From positions 1-10,589 of the forward strand of contig USAB01000062.1 in assembly GCA_900552585.1 (NCBI GenBank): 10,589 nt of DNA, written 5' to 3'. The position numbers and the translations under genes were made by a program. The DNA is from an uncultured Coriobacteriaceae bacterium (lineage in GTDB: Bacteria; Actinomycetota; Coriobacteriia; Coriobacteriales; Eggerthellaceae). Positions 1-6,773 of the stretch are shown here, piece by piece; position 1 is the stretch's first letter, and every line of letters begins with the position of its first letter. The notes beneath the pieces are model-generated. The model searched no databases, was not told the DNA's origin, and was given only the letters and a program-made list of their open reading frames with translations.

Positions 1-159
1 CGCGAGCGGGCGGGGGGCCAGCGAGTTCGCATTGCCGTCCGCCTGCAGGTTCTGCAGGCCAGGAACCATATACGGTGCCATGGCCTGCGCCGCCTCCTCG
101 CACAGCGGTGCCGTGGCCGCCCAGTCCAGGTACACGTAATCTTCCGGCAGAGCGCTCAT
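1..159 (-). CDS. Cysteine desulfurase family protein (NifS/IscS-like), N-terminal fragment
   Basis: Only the first 53 codons are in the window; the gene continues past the left edge. The N-terminus reads YVYLDWAATAPL at residues 8-19, which matches the 'YLDNAATTPL' opening of class V PLP-dependent aminotransferases and cysteine desulfurases. A GNANSL stretch at 42-47 matches their 'GNPSSLH' segment. Members take sulfur from cysteine, leaving alanine, for Fe-S cluster assembly or tRNA thiolation. The PLP lysine and the catalytic cysteine lie outside the window, so the activity cannot be confirmed. The ATG overlaps the rpe stop as ATGA, and a strong AAGGAGG lies 7 nt upstream inside rpe, which fixes this start. 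Two positions differ from the usual motif: Trp replaces Asn in LDWAAT, and Ala48 stands where His is usual. The second difference lies near a run of six G (12-17) at the window edge. Another class V aminotransferase is possible. Confidence 0.72.
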   Translation of the reverse strand, partial: MSALPEDYVYLDWAATAPLCEEAAQAMAPYMVPGLQNLQADGNANSLAPRPLA

Positions 160-863
160 CGCAGCTCCTCCTTCCCCTGCACATGTGCCTGCGTTGCCGC
201 CGCGCGCACGGCCGCCATCGCCGCGGCGGAATCGTCCGAACCGAAGCAGGCGCTGCCCATGACGAAGCAGTCCGCGCCTGCCCGGGCCGTGTCGCCCACC
301 GTCGCCTCCTTGATGCCGCCGTCCACTTGGATGACCGGGGCAACGCCGGCCTGGCGGCACAGCTGCGCCAGCCGTTGCGTACGCGGGCCGGATTCCGGAA
401 TATACGATTGCCCCGAGAACCCGGGATACACGCTCATCATGAGCACCATGTCCACCTGGGGCAGATACGAGGCAATGTCATCGACGGGCGTATCCGGCTT
501 CAGCGAAAGCGCCGCCTTGATGCCTGCGCCGTGAATCATATTCATGGCCTGGGGAATCTCCGTTTCGGGATGCTCGAATGCCTCGTAATGCACGGTGATG
601 GAATAGGCACCCGCCTCGATGAACCAAGGCAGCTCTCGCAGTGGGTTGTCGATCATCAGGTGCACGTCCACCGGCAGCGGGGCAATGCGGTTCAGATCCT
701 TCACGAACGGCACGCCCATGGTCAGATTCGGCACGAAATGCCCGTCCATGACATCCACGTGTATCCAGTCAGCGCCCGCATCGGCGATCATCTGGATATC
801 GCGCGCCATCTGCATGAAATCCGCCGAAAGGATCGACGGTGCAATCTTCACGTTACCGAACAT
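156..863 (-). CDS. rpe: Ribulose-phosphate 3-epimerase
   Basis: Cytosolic TIM-barrel enzyme that interconverts ribulose-5-phosphate and xylulose-5-phosphate in the pentose phosphate pathway. The 235 residues cover the whole family length. Visible landmarks are IAPSILSADF (7-16), HVDVMDGHFVPNLTMG (35-50), VDVHLMIDNP (65-74), the phosphate-loop segment SVYPGFSGQ (144-152), IQVDGG (178-183) and VMGSACF (201-207). By family alignment, metal ligands are His35, Asp37, His68 and Asp181, with the two Asp acting as acid and base. The loop has Tyr146 where Asn or Glu is usual in 'VNPGFGGQ'. The ATG start has a purine-rich AGGGGGAG 6 nt upstream. The gene begins 11 bp inside the end of ogt and ends in a 4-bp overlap with the cysteine desulfurase, so translation is probably coupled on both sides. 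Confidence 0.95.
   Translation of the reverse strand: MFGNVKIAPSILSADFMQMARDIQMIADAGADWIHVDVMDGHFVPNLTMGVPFVKDLNRIAPLPVDVHLMIDNPLRELPWFIEAGAYSITVHYEAFEHPETEIPQAMNMIHGAGIKAALSLKPDTPVDDIASYLPQVDMVLMMSVYPGFSGQSYIPESGPRTQRLAQLCRQAGVAPVIQVDGGIKEATVGDTARAGADCFVMGSACFGSDDSAAAMAAVRAAATQAHVQGKEELR
167..173 (-). promoter_or_regulatory. Ribosome binding site of the cysteine desulfurase gene
   Basis: AAGGAGG on the minus strand, 7 nt before the ATG at 159. It lies inside the last codons of rpe (those for Lys-Glu-Glu). It supports the ATGA-overlap start of a gene that is otherwise mostly outside the window. Confidence 0.75.
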
Positions 864-1386
864 GTCGGTCTCCCCCTCTCCCCGACGCCTTCCCAGCGTG
901 CGAGGCCTCCAGATCCAATAGAAACTTCTTCGTCTTCACGCCGAAGGAATAGCCTCCAAGCGACCCGTCTGCCGCCACGACGCGATGGCACGGGATGAAG
1001 ATGGGCAGCGGGTTGCGGTTGTTCGCCTGCCCGACGGCGCGGCTGGCCCCCGGATGGCCGATAGAAGCCGCCACCTGGCCGTACGTGCGCGTCTGGCCAT
1101 ACGGGATGCGCTGCAGCGCCTGCCACACCTGCATCTGGAACGGCGTGCCCTCCGCATGCAGCGGCACGTCGAAAACATGCCGCTTACCCGCGAAGTACTC
1201 CTGCAGCTCGTTTGCCGCGCGGTTGCTGAGCTCCGTCGGGCGCTCCGGGCCGGCAAGGTCCGCCTTGCCGAACGCCACGCGTTCGACGGCATCATCCGAA
1301 ACCTGGATGGTCACCGACCCGAACGGCGTGCGGTACGTGAAATGCGACGAGGCGCCTTCGCCCTGGCTGTGAGATGAGTCGCCCAT
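853..1386 (-). CDS. ogt: Methylated-DNA--protein-cysteine S-methyltransferase
   Basis: Suicide DNA repair protein that moves the methyl group from O6-methylguanine (and O4-methylthymine) to its own cysteine. The 177 residues contain the C-terminal domain TPFQMQVWQALQRIPYGQT (81-99), the recognition helix TYGQVAASIGHPGASRAVGQ (101-120, with the Arg116 finger) and the active-site motif IPCHRVV (131-137, Cys133). GSLGGYSFG follows at 141-149. The N-terminal part is the short variable domain of Ogt-type proteins; there is no Ada regulatory domain. The start is the only in-frame ATG before the conserved region. It lies 3 bp after the gpsA stop and has no good Shine-Dalgarno, so translation probably depends on coupling to gpsA. 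A basic, glycine-rich tail (161-177) extends past the conserved LLDLE end and spans the rpe ribosome binding site. Placement inside a lipid and carbon metabolism operon is odd for a repair gene, but repair may simply be constitutive here. Confidence 0.93.
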   Translation of the reverse strand: MGDSSHSQGEGASSHFTYRTPFGSVTIQVSDDAVERVAFGKADLAGPERPTELSNRAANELQEYFAGKRHVFDVPLHAEGTPFQMQVWQALQRIPYGQTRTYGQVAASIGHPGASRAVGQANNRNPLPIFIPCHRVVAADGSLGGYSFGVKTKKFLLDLEASHAGKASGRGGDRHVR

Positions 1387-1389
1387 ACC

Positions 1390-2400
1390 CTACAGCCCGT
1401 AGTTCTCTTTCTTCAGCGGGCGCCGCAGCAACGAGAAGCCCGTCTCCCGGGCATCGGCCCCTTCCCAGATGATGGAATGGATGGCCTCCGTGATGGGCAT
1501 CTCCACGCCGTAGCGGGACGCCAGCGGAAGCAGCGTCTTGCAGGCCAGCGCGCCTTCGGCCACCATATGCGTCTCGTCATCGAAATCGATGAGCGTCTTC
1601 CCGTTCGCGAGCATCTCCCCCAGACGGCGGTTGCGCGAATGGCACGACATGCATGTGGCGACCAAGTCGCCCGTGCCGGCAAGGCCCATGCACGTGATGG
1701 GATCGGCGCCCATGGCATTCGCCAGGCGGCTCATCTCGGCCTGACCGCGCGTCAACAGCAGAGCCGCCGTGTTGTCGCCGAAGCCCATGCCGTACGAGAT
1801 GCCCACGGCGATGGCCATGACGTTCTTAGCTGCACCGCAGACCTGGACGCCCGTCACATCCGCGCTCACATAGGCGCGGAAGGCCTCCGTGGAGAACAGC
1901 TCCTGGAAGTATTCGGCCGTCGACAGGCTCTTCGAGGCGATCACCGTGCCCGCCGGAACGCCGCGCACCACTTCCTCGGCATGGTTCGGCCCAGACAGGA
2001 CGGCCAGGCGCTCGGGGCAGCCCATCTCCTGCTCGAACACCTGCGTTGCAAGCAGGCCGCTTTCGTCTTCGATGCCCTTCGTGCAGATGATGACGCGCAT
2101 ATCGCGGGGTGCCACTTCACCGAGCGCCCGTGCAACGCCGCGCATGAGGCGGGACGGCGTGGCCACGACCACGCCCACGGCATTTCGGAGGCAGTCCTCG
2201 TACGCAACGGTGGCAACAATGCTATCGGAGAGCGCGACATCGCTCAAATAGCGGGGATTATGGTGCTCGGAGTTGATGCACTCCACCACATCGGGGCGGC
2301 GTGCCCAGATGTTCACGTTGTCGCCTTTCGCCGCAAGGTGCTGCGCCAGCGCCGTACCCCAGCTTCCAGCTCCGATAACTCCTACCTTCACGAACCTCAT
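1390..2400 (-). CDS. gpsA: Glycerol-3-phosphate dehydrogenase [NAD(P)+]
   Basis: Cytosolic enzyme that reduces dihydroxyacetone phosphate to sn-glycerol-3-phosphate, the backbone for phospholipids. The 336 residues match the family length. The Rossmann motif GVIGAGSWGTAL is at 7-18, CTKGIE at 106-111, and SGPNHAEEV at 136-144 (usually 'SGPSFA'). AAKN is at 190-193, with Lys192 the expected catalytic lysine. GTGDLVATC (242-250) and SRN (255-257) complete the substrate site. Open frame continues far upstream, but that part is antisense-like sequence over plsY, so the start must be near 2400. The ATG at 2400 overlaps the plsY stop as ATGA; however, the strong AAGGAGG (2402..2408) is only 1 nt from it. 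The GTG at 2391, codon 4, is 10 nt away and may be the true start. The product feeds PlsY, encoded directly upstream. Confidence 0.95.
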   Translation of the reverse strand: MRFVKVGVIGAGSWGTALAQHLAAKGDNVNIWARRPDVVECINSEHHNPRYLSDVALSDSIVATVAYEDCLRNAVGVVVATPSRLMRGVARALGEVAPRDMRVIICTKGIEDESGLLATQVFEQEMGCPERLAVLSGPNHAEEVVRGVPAGTVIASKSLSTAEYFQELFSTEAFRAYVSADVTGVQVCGAAKNVMAIAVGISYGMGFGDNTAALLLTRGQAEMSRLANAMGADPITCMGLAGTGDLVATCMSCHSRNRRLGEMLANGKTLIDFDDETHMVAEGALACKTLLPLASRYGVEMPITEAIHSIIWEGADARETGFSLLRRPLKKENYGL

Positions 2401-3062
2401 GCCTCCTTCTTGTCGCCGAGGCGACGTTCGGTACCGGTCAGCAATCGATGGATGTTCTGGCGATGCGCCCAGATCACGATGAGGGCAGACAGCGTGCACA
2501 GCCCCCAGGCCAGCCAGTCGCCCCAGAAAAAGTACGCGGAAAGGAACGGGCACAGCACGGCGGCGGCAACAGAGCCCAGCGACACGTAGCGCGTTGCCCC
2601 AACGAGCACGGCGAACAACGCGATCTCGATGAGCGCTCCGACGGGGCCGAACACGGAGAACAGCGCGCCGACGGCGACGGCGATGCCCTTGCCGCCGTGG
2701 AATTTCAGCCACGGGCTGAAGATATGGCCCGTGATGCAGCCGAAAAACGCCACGGCCAACAGGTCGTCGCACGTCAGTAGCGAGCCGGCGAACATGCCGC
2801 CACCCGCTGCGGCCATATGACCCACGAGCAGGGCGATCAGACCCGTGACGACGCCCTTTCCGAAATCAAGCAGGAACACAGCGATGCCGCCTTTGCGGCC
2901 CAAGGCGCGCATGGCGTTCGTGGTGCCGATGTTGCCCGATCCCACCGTGCGGATATCCGTATGGTAGAACGCCTTTCCGATGACGACGCCCCAGGGGATG
3001 GACCCCAGCAGAAATGCCACGACCAGCACAACCACCAGGGCAGCAGGTGAAGCTATTGCCAT
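2397..3062 (-). CDS. plsY: Glycerol-3-phosphate acyltransferase PlsY (acyl-phosphate dependent)
   Basis: Integral membrane enzyme that moves an acyl group from acyl-phosphate (made by PlsX, not in this window) to position 1 of glycerol-3-phosphate, giving lysophosphatidate. The 221 residues are strongly hydrophobic, with likely membrane spans near 8-28, 58-80, 100-118, 127-157, 160-180 and 183-199. The three PlsY signatures are present: GSGNIGTTNAMRALG (41-55), GHIFSPWLKFHGGKG (112-126) and WAHRQNIHRLLTGTE (198-212). I chose the ATG at 3062, one base after the der stop, because a weak AAGAAG lies 10 nt upstream. A GTG at 3071 would add three residues and overlap der by 8 bp, but AAGAAG is only 1 nt from it. 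The gene ends in an ATGA overlap with gpsA, whose product is the PlsY substrate. The tail of about 15 residues after the last motif is charged and probably cytoplasmic. Confidence 0.95.
   Translation of the reverse strand: MAIASPAALVVVLVVAFLLGSIPWGVVIGKAFYHTDIRTVGSGNIGTTNAMRALGRKGGIAVFLLDFGKGVVTGLIALLVGHMAAAGGGMFAGSLLTCDDLLAVAFFGCITGHIFSPWLKFHGGKGIAVAVGALFSVFGPVGALIEIALFAVLVGATRYVSLGSVAAAVLCPFLSAYFFWGDWLAWGLCTLSALIVIWAHRQNIHRLLTGTERRLGDKKEA
2402..2408 (-). promoter_or_regulatory. Ribosome binding site of gpsA (start-deciding, ambiguous)
   Basis: AAGGAGG on the minus strand inside the last codons of plsY. It is 1 nt from the ATG at 2400, which is too close for normal initiation, and 10 nt from an in-frame GTG at 2391. 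The spacing therefore favours the GTG, although re-initiation at the ATGA overlap could still use the ATG. Confidence 0.65.
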
Positions 3063-3063
3063 G

Positions 3064-4383
3064 CTATTCACGCTTCTTGAATTTCATGAAGATGGGCGTT
3101 CCCTCCAAGTCGAACTCCCGGCGGAGCCGGTTTTCGAGATAGCGCTCGTAATTGTCGTCCACCAGGTCGGGATGGTTCACGAAGAACGTGAAGCGCGGCG
3201 GCTTGTCGCCCGTCTGGGATACGTACTTCAGCTTCAGGACGCGTTTGCCCTTCGAAGCCGTGTGTCCGAACTCGCGGATGGCGGCAAGCCAGGTGTTCAG
3301 GCGGTTCGTGGTGATATGCGTGCAATACGCCGCGTACGCCTTGTCGATGGCGTCCCAGACCTTCAGCACGTTCTTGCCCGTATTCGCCTGGATGGCGATG
3401 ACGGGGGCATAGCCCACGAACGTGAGGCGGTCGGACACGCGCTCGCGGATGTCCTCCTTCTGCTCGGGGCCCTCCACCAGGTCCCATTTGTTGAGCAGCA
3501 CCACCATGGCGCAACCGCGTTCGCGCGCATAGCCCGCCACGCGCTGGTCCTGGTCCGTCAGGCCCAGCGAGCCGTCGATGACCAGCAGCGCCACATCGGC
3601 GCGGTCGATGGCGCGCAGGCTGCGCACGTATCCGTAATATTCCACGGACTTGTCGATCTTGCCCTTGCGCCGCATGCCGGCCGTATCCACGATGCGGTAC
3701 CTGCGGCCGTCATGCTCCACCATCGTGTCGATGGCGTCGCGCGTGGTGCCAGCAACGTCGGACACAATGGAGCGATTGCGGTTCGTCAGGATGTTCGTGA
3801 GCGACGACTTCCCGGCATTCGGGCGACCGATGATGGCAACGTTGATGGCGTCGTCTTCTTCGTCCTCGAAATCAGCATCCGGAAGCTCTTTGATCTTGTC
3901 CACGACCTCGTCCAGCACGTCACCGGTCCCGGTGCCGTGCATGGCCGATACCGGCCAAGGATCGCCCAGGCCCAAACGGTAGAAATCCCACAGCATATGT
4001 TCCTGATGCTGCGAGTCGATCTTGTTCACCAGCAGCATGACGGGCGCCTTCGCGCGCTGCAGGATGCGCGCGACCTCTTCGTCTTCGGGCGTGGGGCCCG
4101 TCGTGCCATCGCACAGGAATAGGATGACATCCGCCTCGTCGGCGGCCATGAGCGCCTGCTGGCGGATGGATTCCGCGAAGCGGTCGTCGTTGCCAATGTC
4201 GATGCCGCCGGTATCCACGAGATTGAACGAGTAGCCGTTCCAATCCGCTTCATGGTAGGTGCGGTCGCGCGTAACGCCGCGCATCTGGTGCACGATGGCG
4301 TCATCGCTCTGGGCAATGCGGTTCACCAGTGTAGATTTGCCGACGTTCGGGCGTCCGACGACGGCAACGATAGGCAATGACAT
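3064..4383 (-). CDS. der: Ribosome biogenesis GTPase Der (EngA)
   Basis: Essential double GTPase that acts late in 50S ribosomal subunit assembly. The 439 residues match the family. Domain 1 has the P-loop GRPNVGKST (10-18), DTGG (57-60), NKID (120-123) and SAMHGTG (146-152). An acidic linker (169-178) joins domain 2, which has GRPNAGKSS (186-194), DTAGMRRKGK (233-242) and NKWD (298-301). The KH-like C-terminal domain runs from about 350 to 439. The second G5 motif reads IQANTG, with Gln332 where Ser of 'SA' is usual. GAAGGAA lies 5 nt before the ATG at 4383, so this gene has its own ribosome binding site. That fits its position after the only sizeable gap in the operon. The stop is one base before the chosen plsY start. 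Confidence 0.97.
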   Translation of the reverse strand: MSLPIVAVVGRPNVGKSTLVNRIAQSDDAIVHQMRGVTRDRTYHEADWNGYSFNLVDTGGIDIGNDDRFAESIRQQALMAADEADVILFLCDGTTGPTPEDEEVARILQRAKAPVMLLVNKIDSQHQEHMLWDFYRLGLGDPWPVSAMHGTGTGDVLDEVVDKIKELPDADFEDEEDDAINVAIIGRPNAGKSSLTNILTNRNRSIVSDVAGTTRDAIDTMVEHDGRRYRIVDTAGMRRKGKIDKSVEYYGYVRSLRAIDRADVALLVIDGSLGLTDQDQRVAGYARERGCAMVVLLNKWDLVEGPEQKEDIRERVSDRLTFVGYAPVIAIQANTGKNVLKVWDAIDKAYAAYCTHITTNRLNTWLAAIREFGHTASKGKRVLKLKYVSQTGDKPPRFTFFVNHPDLVDDNYERYLENRLRREFDLEGTPIFMKFKKRE

Positions 4384-4422
4384 AGGGGTTCCTTCGATAA
4401 TCTAATGAATGCCCTCCCAGTC

Positions 4423-4444
4423 TACCACGCACGTTTGCGCGGCA
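4423..4444 (-). other. Intercistronic hairpin between ispH and der
   Basis: On the minus-strand transcript, nine bases (4444..4436) pair with 4431..4423 around a four-base AACG loop; two of the nine pairs are G-U. The hairpin begins 9 nt after the ispH stop and lies in the only spacer longer than 5 bp in the operon (4384..4453). No run of U follows, so it is not a standard intrinsic terminator. It could be an mRNA processing or 3'-protection element, or a weak attenuator. An AT-rich stretch at about 4397..4410 follows it, but I could not find a convincing -35/-10 pair. Pairing was worked out by hand. Confidence 0.45.
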
Positions 4445-4453
4445 TGGGCAACG

Positions 4454-5293
4454 CTACAGTTGTCGCAGGTATTCCACGACTTGCGTGATCTGGTTCTCGG
4501 GCGTGCTGGCCCCCGCCGTGACGCCCACGGTCTCGCAGTCCGCGAAGAATGCCGGATCGAGCTCGGCCGACGTCTCGATGTGGACGGTCTTCGGGCACAG
4601 CGCGCGACAGATTTCGAACAGGCGCGTGGTGTTCGAGGAGTTGTGGCCGCCGATGACCACGATGGCATCCACCTGGCCCGCCAGCTCGGCCGCCGCCTTC
4701 TGGCGCTTCGTGGTGGCGTTGCAGATGGTGTCGCGCACGTTCGCCTGGACGCCGCGCTCCGACAGCTCCTTCAGCACGGAATCGAACAGCTGGCGACTCT
4801 GCGTGGTCTGAACGACCACGCCCACGACGTCCGGCAGCCCTTCGGGAAGATCCTCCGCCGATGCGGCCACGACCACGTTGCCGCCGGCCTGCTCCGCATA
4901 TGCGCGCAGGCCCTCGACCTCGGGGTGCTTCGCGTCGCCCACCACGATGACCGTCCCGCATTCACGGGCCAGCTCGGCGGCCGCCCGCTGCGCGCGGTAC
5001 ACATGCGGGCACGTGGCGTCCACCACCTGCGCCGATGACTCGTCCAGCGCGCGACGGACCTGTGGCCCCACGCCGTGGCTGCGCACGATGACGCGGTCGG
5101 CAGTGATGTCGGCGATGGAATCCGCAACCTGCACGCCGGATTCCTGGAGCTTGGCAACGACCACAGGGTTGTGAATCAGCGGCCCCAGCGATTGGACCGT
5201 GCCCCCTTCCCGTGCGGCGTCCCGTGCCATGTCCAGGGCGCGCTGCACGCCGTAGCATGCGCCCGCGAACTCCGCTTTGCGTACTGCGACCAC
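4454..5293 (-). CDS. ispH: 4-hydroxy-3-methylbut-2-enyl diphosphate reductase
   Basis: Last enzyme of the MEP (non-mevalonate) pathway. It is a cytosolic [4Fe-4S] protein that reduces HMBPP to isopentenyl and dimethylallyl diphosphate. The 279 residues form a single-domain IspH without the C-terminal S1 domains seen in many Firmicutes. The cluster cysteines are Cys13 (GACYGV), Cys95 (ATCPHV) and Cys191 (DTICNATTKRQ). Substrate-site residues appear in GPLIHN (His41), RSHGVG (His73), AKHPEVEG (His123), TTQ (163-165) and GGHNSSNT (215-222). GASTPE follows at 261-266. The start is a GTG at 5293, supported by AAGGAGG 6 nt upstream, and it lies one base after the plsC stop. The gene ends 70 bp before der. 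The Fe-S cluster makes it a possible client of the cysteine desulfurase at the far end of the operon. Confidence 0.96.
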   Translation of the reverse strand: MVAVRKAEFAGACYGVQRALDMARDAAREGGTVQSLGPLIHNPVVVAKLQESGVQVADSIADITADRVIVRSHGVGPQVRRALDESSAQVVDATCPHVYRAQRAAAELARECGTVIVVGDAKHPEVEGLRAYAEQAGGNVVVAASAEDLPEGLPDVVGVVVQTTQSRQLFDSVLKELSERGVQANVRDTICNATTKRQKAAAELAGQVDAIVVIGGHNSSNTTRLFEICRALCPKTVHIETSAELDPAFFADCETVGVTAGASTPENQITQVVEYLRQL

Positions 5294-5294
5294 G

Positions 5295-6092
5295 TCAGTC
5301 CTCCTTATGCTTGACCACTTTGCCGCGGAACAGCTCCGTGTAATCCGTATCGTTCGGGAACAGGGCCTTCATGTCTACCTCTTCGCGATCGCAGCGGTAC
5401 GACAGCGCGAAGCACTCGCGCATCACATACCACGTTGCCGCGGCAAGGCGGTCGTGTTTGTCCACGAAATTGAAGTCCGACACGTACAGCTGCTCGCCGT
5501 ACTCCACGGACACCTTCGGAAAATGGATGAGCTTGCCCTTCTGTTTGATCTTCTCGGCATTGCGACACGTGGCCGGCACCATGGGCACCTTCGCCATGCG
5601 CGCCATGAGCGCGCACCCCGCATGCAGCCGCGGCGGGATGTTGCCTTTCCCGCGGCGCGTGCCCTCCGGGAAGATCTGCACCAACTCGCCGTTCTTCATG
5701 TACTTCACCGCACGCTTCACGGCGGACAGATCCGCCTCGTCGCGCGTTATCGGGAACCCGCCCACGCCGGAGATCCAGAGCCCGGAAAACCAGTTACCCT
5801 TCTCGAACAGCGTATCGCGGGCCACAAAGCGCGCCCATTGGCGCGGGCGCGCGGCCAGGTAGAAGAACACGACGTCCAGAAACGACGTGTGGTTCGCAAC
5901 GATAAGCGCCCCCTTGCCGCGGAAACGGCGGATGTTCTGCCGGCCGTCCACGCGGTAGCGGAAGCAGATCTTGAACACAAACGCGATGATGACATACGCG
6001 ATGTTCCCGTAAATGTGGTTGATGTGCGGCTTTCCCCCGATGGAGTCCATCGGGAGGTCCCACATGCCGCGATTCGCCGCCTCGAAGTTCAT
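5295..6092 (-). CDS. plsC: 1-acyl-sn-glycerol-3-phosphate acyltransferase family protein
   Basis: Membrane-associated lysophospholipid acyltransferase that adds the second acyl chain to lysophosphatidate to give phosphatidate. The 265 residues contain all four LPLAT blocks: the catalytic NHTSFLD (67-73, NHx4D form), GGFPITRD (111-118), FPEGTR (141-146) and VPMVPA (169-174). A hydrophobic segment at about 28-45 may anchor the N-terminus. An in-frame stop lies four codons upstream, so ATG 6092 is the earliest possible start. The nearest Shine-Dalgarno (GGGGGAGG, 6106..6113) is 13 nt away, which is long; coupling to cmk, one base upstream, probably helps. A later start at Met10 is possible. The cmk-plsC-ispH order is common in Firmicutes. 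Acyl specificity cannot be read from sequence. Confidence 0.9.
   Translation of the reverse strand: MNFEAANRGMWDLPMDSIGGKPHINHIYGNIAYVIIAFVFKICFRYRVDGRQNIRRFRGKGALIVANHTSFLDVVFFYLAARPRQWARFVARDTLFEKGNWFSGLWISGVGGFPITRDEADLSAVKRAVKYMKNGELVQIFPEGTRRGKGNIPPRLHAGCALMARMAKVPMVPATCRNAEKIKQKGKLIHFPKVSVEYGEQLYVSDFNFVDKHDRLAAATWYVMRECFALSYRCDREEVDMKALFPNDTDYTELFRGKVVKHKED
5300..5306 (-). promoter_or_regulatory. Ribosome binding site of ispH (supports GTG start)
   Basis: AAGGAGG on the minus strand within the last plsC codons, 6 nt before the GTG at 5293. The perfect Shine-Dalgarno and spacing are the reason for accepting a GTG start. Confidence 0.8.
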
Positions 6093-6093
6093 G

Positions 6094-6768
6094 CTAACGG
6101 GTCATCCTCCCCCGCGCCTCGGTGCAGATACGATCGATGACCTGGTCGATGGCGAGCGCAGTGGTGTCAAGCATCACGGCATCGTCCGCCGGCTTCAGCG
6201 GGCTCGTATCACGCGAGGAGTCCTGCTCGTCGCGTGAGATGATGTCAGCCAGAACGGTGTCGTAATCCTCCGCTATGCCGCGCTCGGCATTCTGCTCCAC
6301 GCGCCGGCGGGCGCGCTCTTCGGCGCTGGCCGTCATGAACACCTTCAGCGCGGCCTGCGGGAACACAACCGTCCCGATGTCGCGTCCCTCGACCACGTAA
6401 TCGCCCGCGTTACCGATGCTGCGCTGCTGGTCGACCAGCGCCAGGCGCACGGCGGGCACGGACGACACGCGGCTGACGGCACGGTCCACCTCCGGCGTGC
6501 GGATGCCGTGCGTGACATCGTCGCCGTCCACAAAGACCTGCTTCGGAATGGGGTCGCCGGCCACATGGCCGAACGATATCCTGCGCTCGCGCGCGAGCTT
6601 GCCCAATGCGTCCGCATCGTCTAGCGACGCGCCCTCGCGCAGCGCGCACAGGGCGATGGACCGGTACATGGCGCCGGTATCCAGGCAGGAGAAGCCCAGC
6701 TCCTTCGCAACGGCTTGGGACACGGTGGATTTTCCGGCCCCGCTGGGCCCGTCGATTGCAATGATCAT
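6094..6768 (-). CDS. cmk: Cytidylate kinase (CMP/dCMP kinase)
   Basis: Cytosolic P-loop kinase that phosphorylates CMP and dCMP with ATP, recycling CMP released in phospholipid and nucleic acid turnover. The 224 residues start MIIAIDGPSGAGKST, with the Walker A motif GPSGAGKS at 7-14. DTGAMYRS (30-37), VVEGRDIGTVVFP (125-137) and the lid arginines (ERARRR, 151-156) follow. ISRDEQDSSRDTSPLKPADD (177-196) is the typical C-terminal signature. The open frame extends to about 6885, but the conserved N-terminus and the aroA stop place the start at ATG 6768, 5 bp after aroA. No strong Shine-Dalgarno precedes it, so re-initiation after aroA is likely. Its last codons carry the upstream purine run for plsC. 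Confidence 0.96.
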   Translation of the reverse strand: MIIAIDGPSGAGKSTVSQAVAKELGFSCLDTGAMYRSIALCALREGASLDDADALGKLARERRISFGHVAGDPIPKQVFVDGDDVTHGIRTPEVDRAVSRVSSVPAVRLALVDQQRSIGNAGDYVVEGRDIGTVVFPQAALKVFMTASAEERARRRVEQNAERGIAEDYDTVLADIISRDEQDSSRDTSPLKPADDAVMLDTTALAIDQVIDRICTEARGRMTR

Positions 6769-6773
6769 GTGGC

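Noticed and set aside
2401..2772. N-terminal extension of 124 codons on gpsA
   Set aside because: The open frame continues upstream, but it covers plsY in another frame and is Arg-rich. GpsA's NAD-binding motif starts a few residues after ATG 2400.
2980..4122. Plus-strand open frame of 380 codons antisense to der
   Set aside because: Low-complexity His/Arg/Val composition. The minus strand encodes a full-length Der.
4423..4444. Rho-independent terminator after ispH
   Set aside because: The hairpin is real on paper, but no U-run follows it, so I list it only as an intercistronic hairpin.
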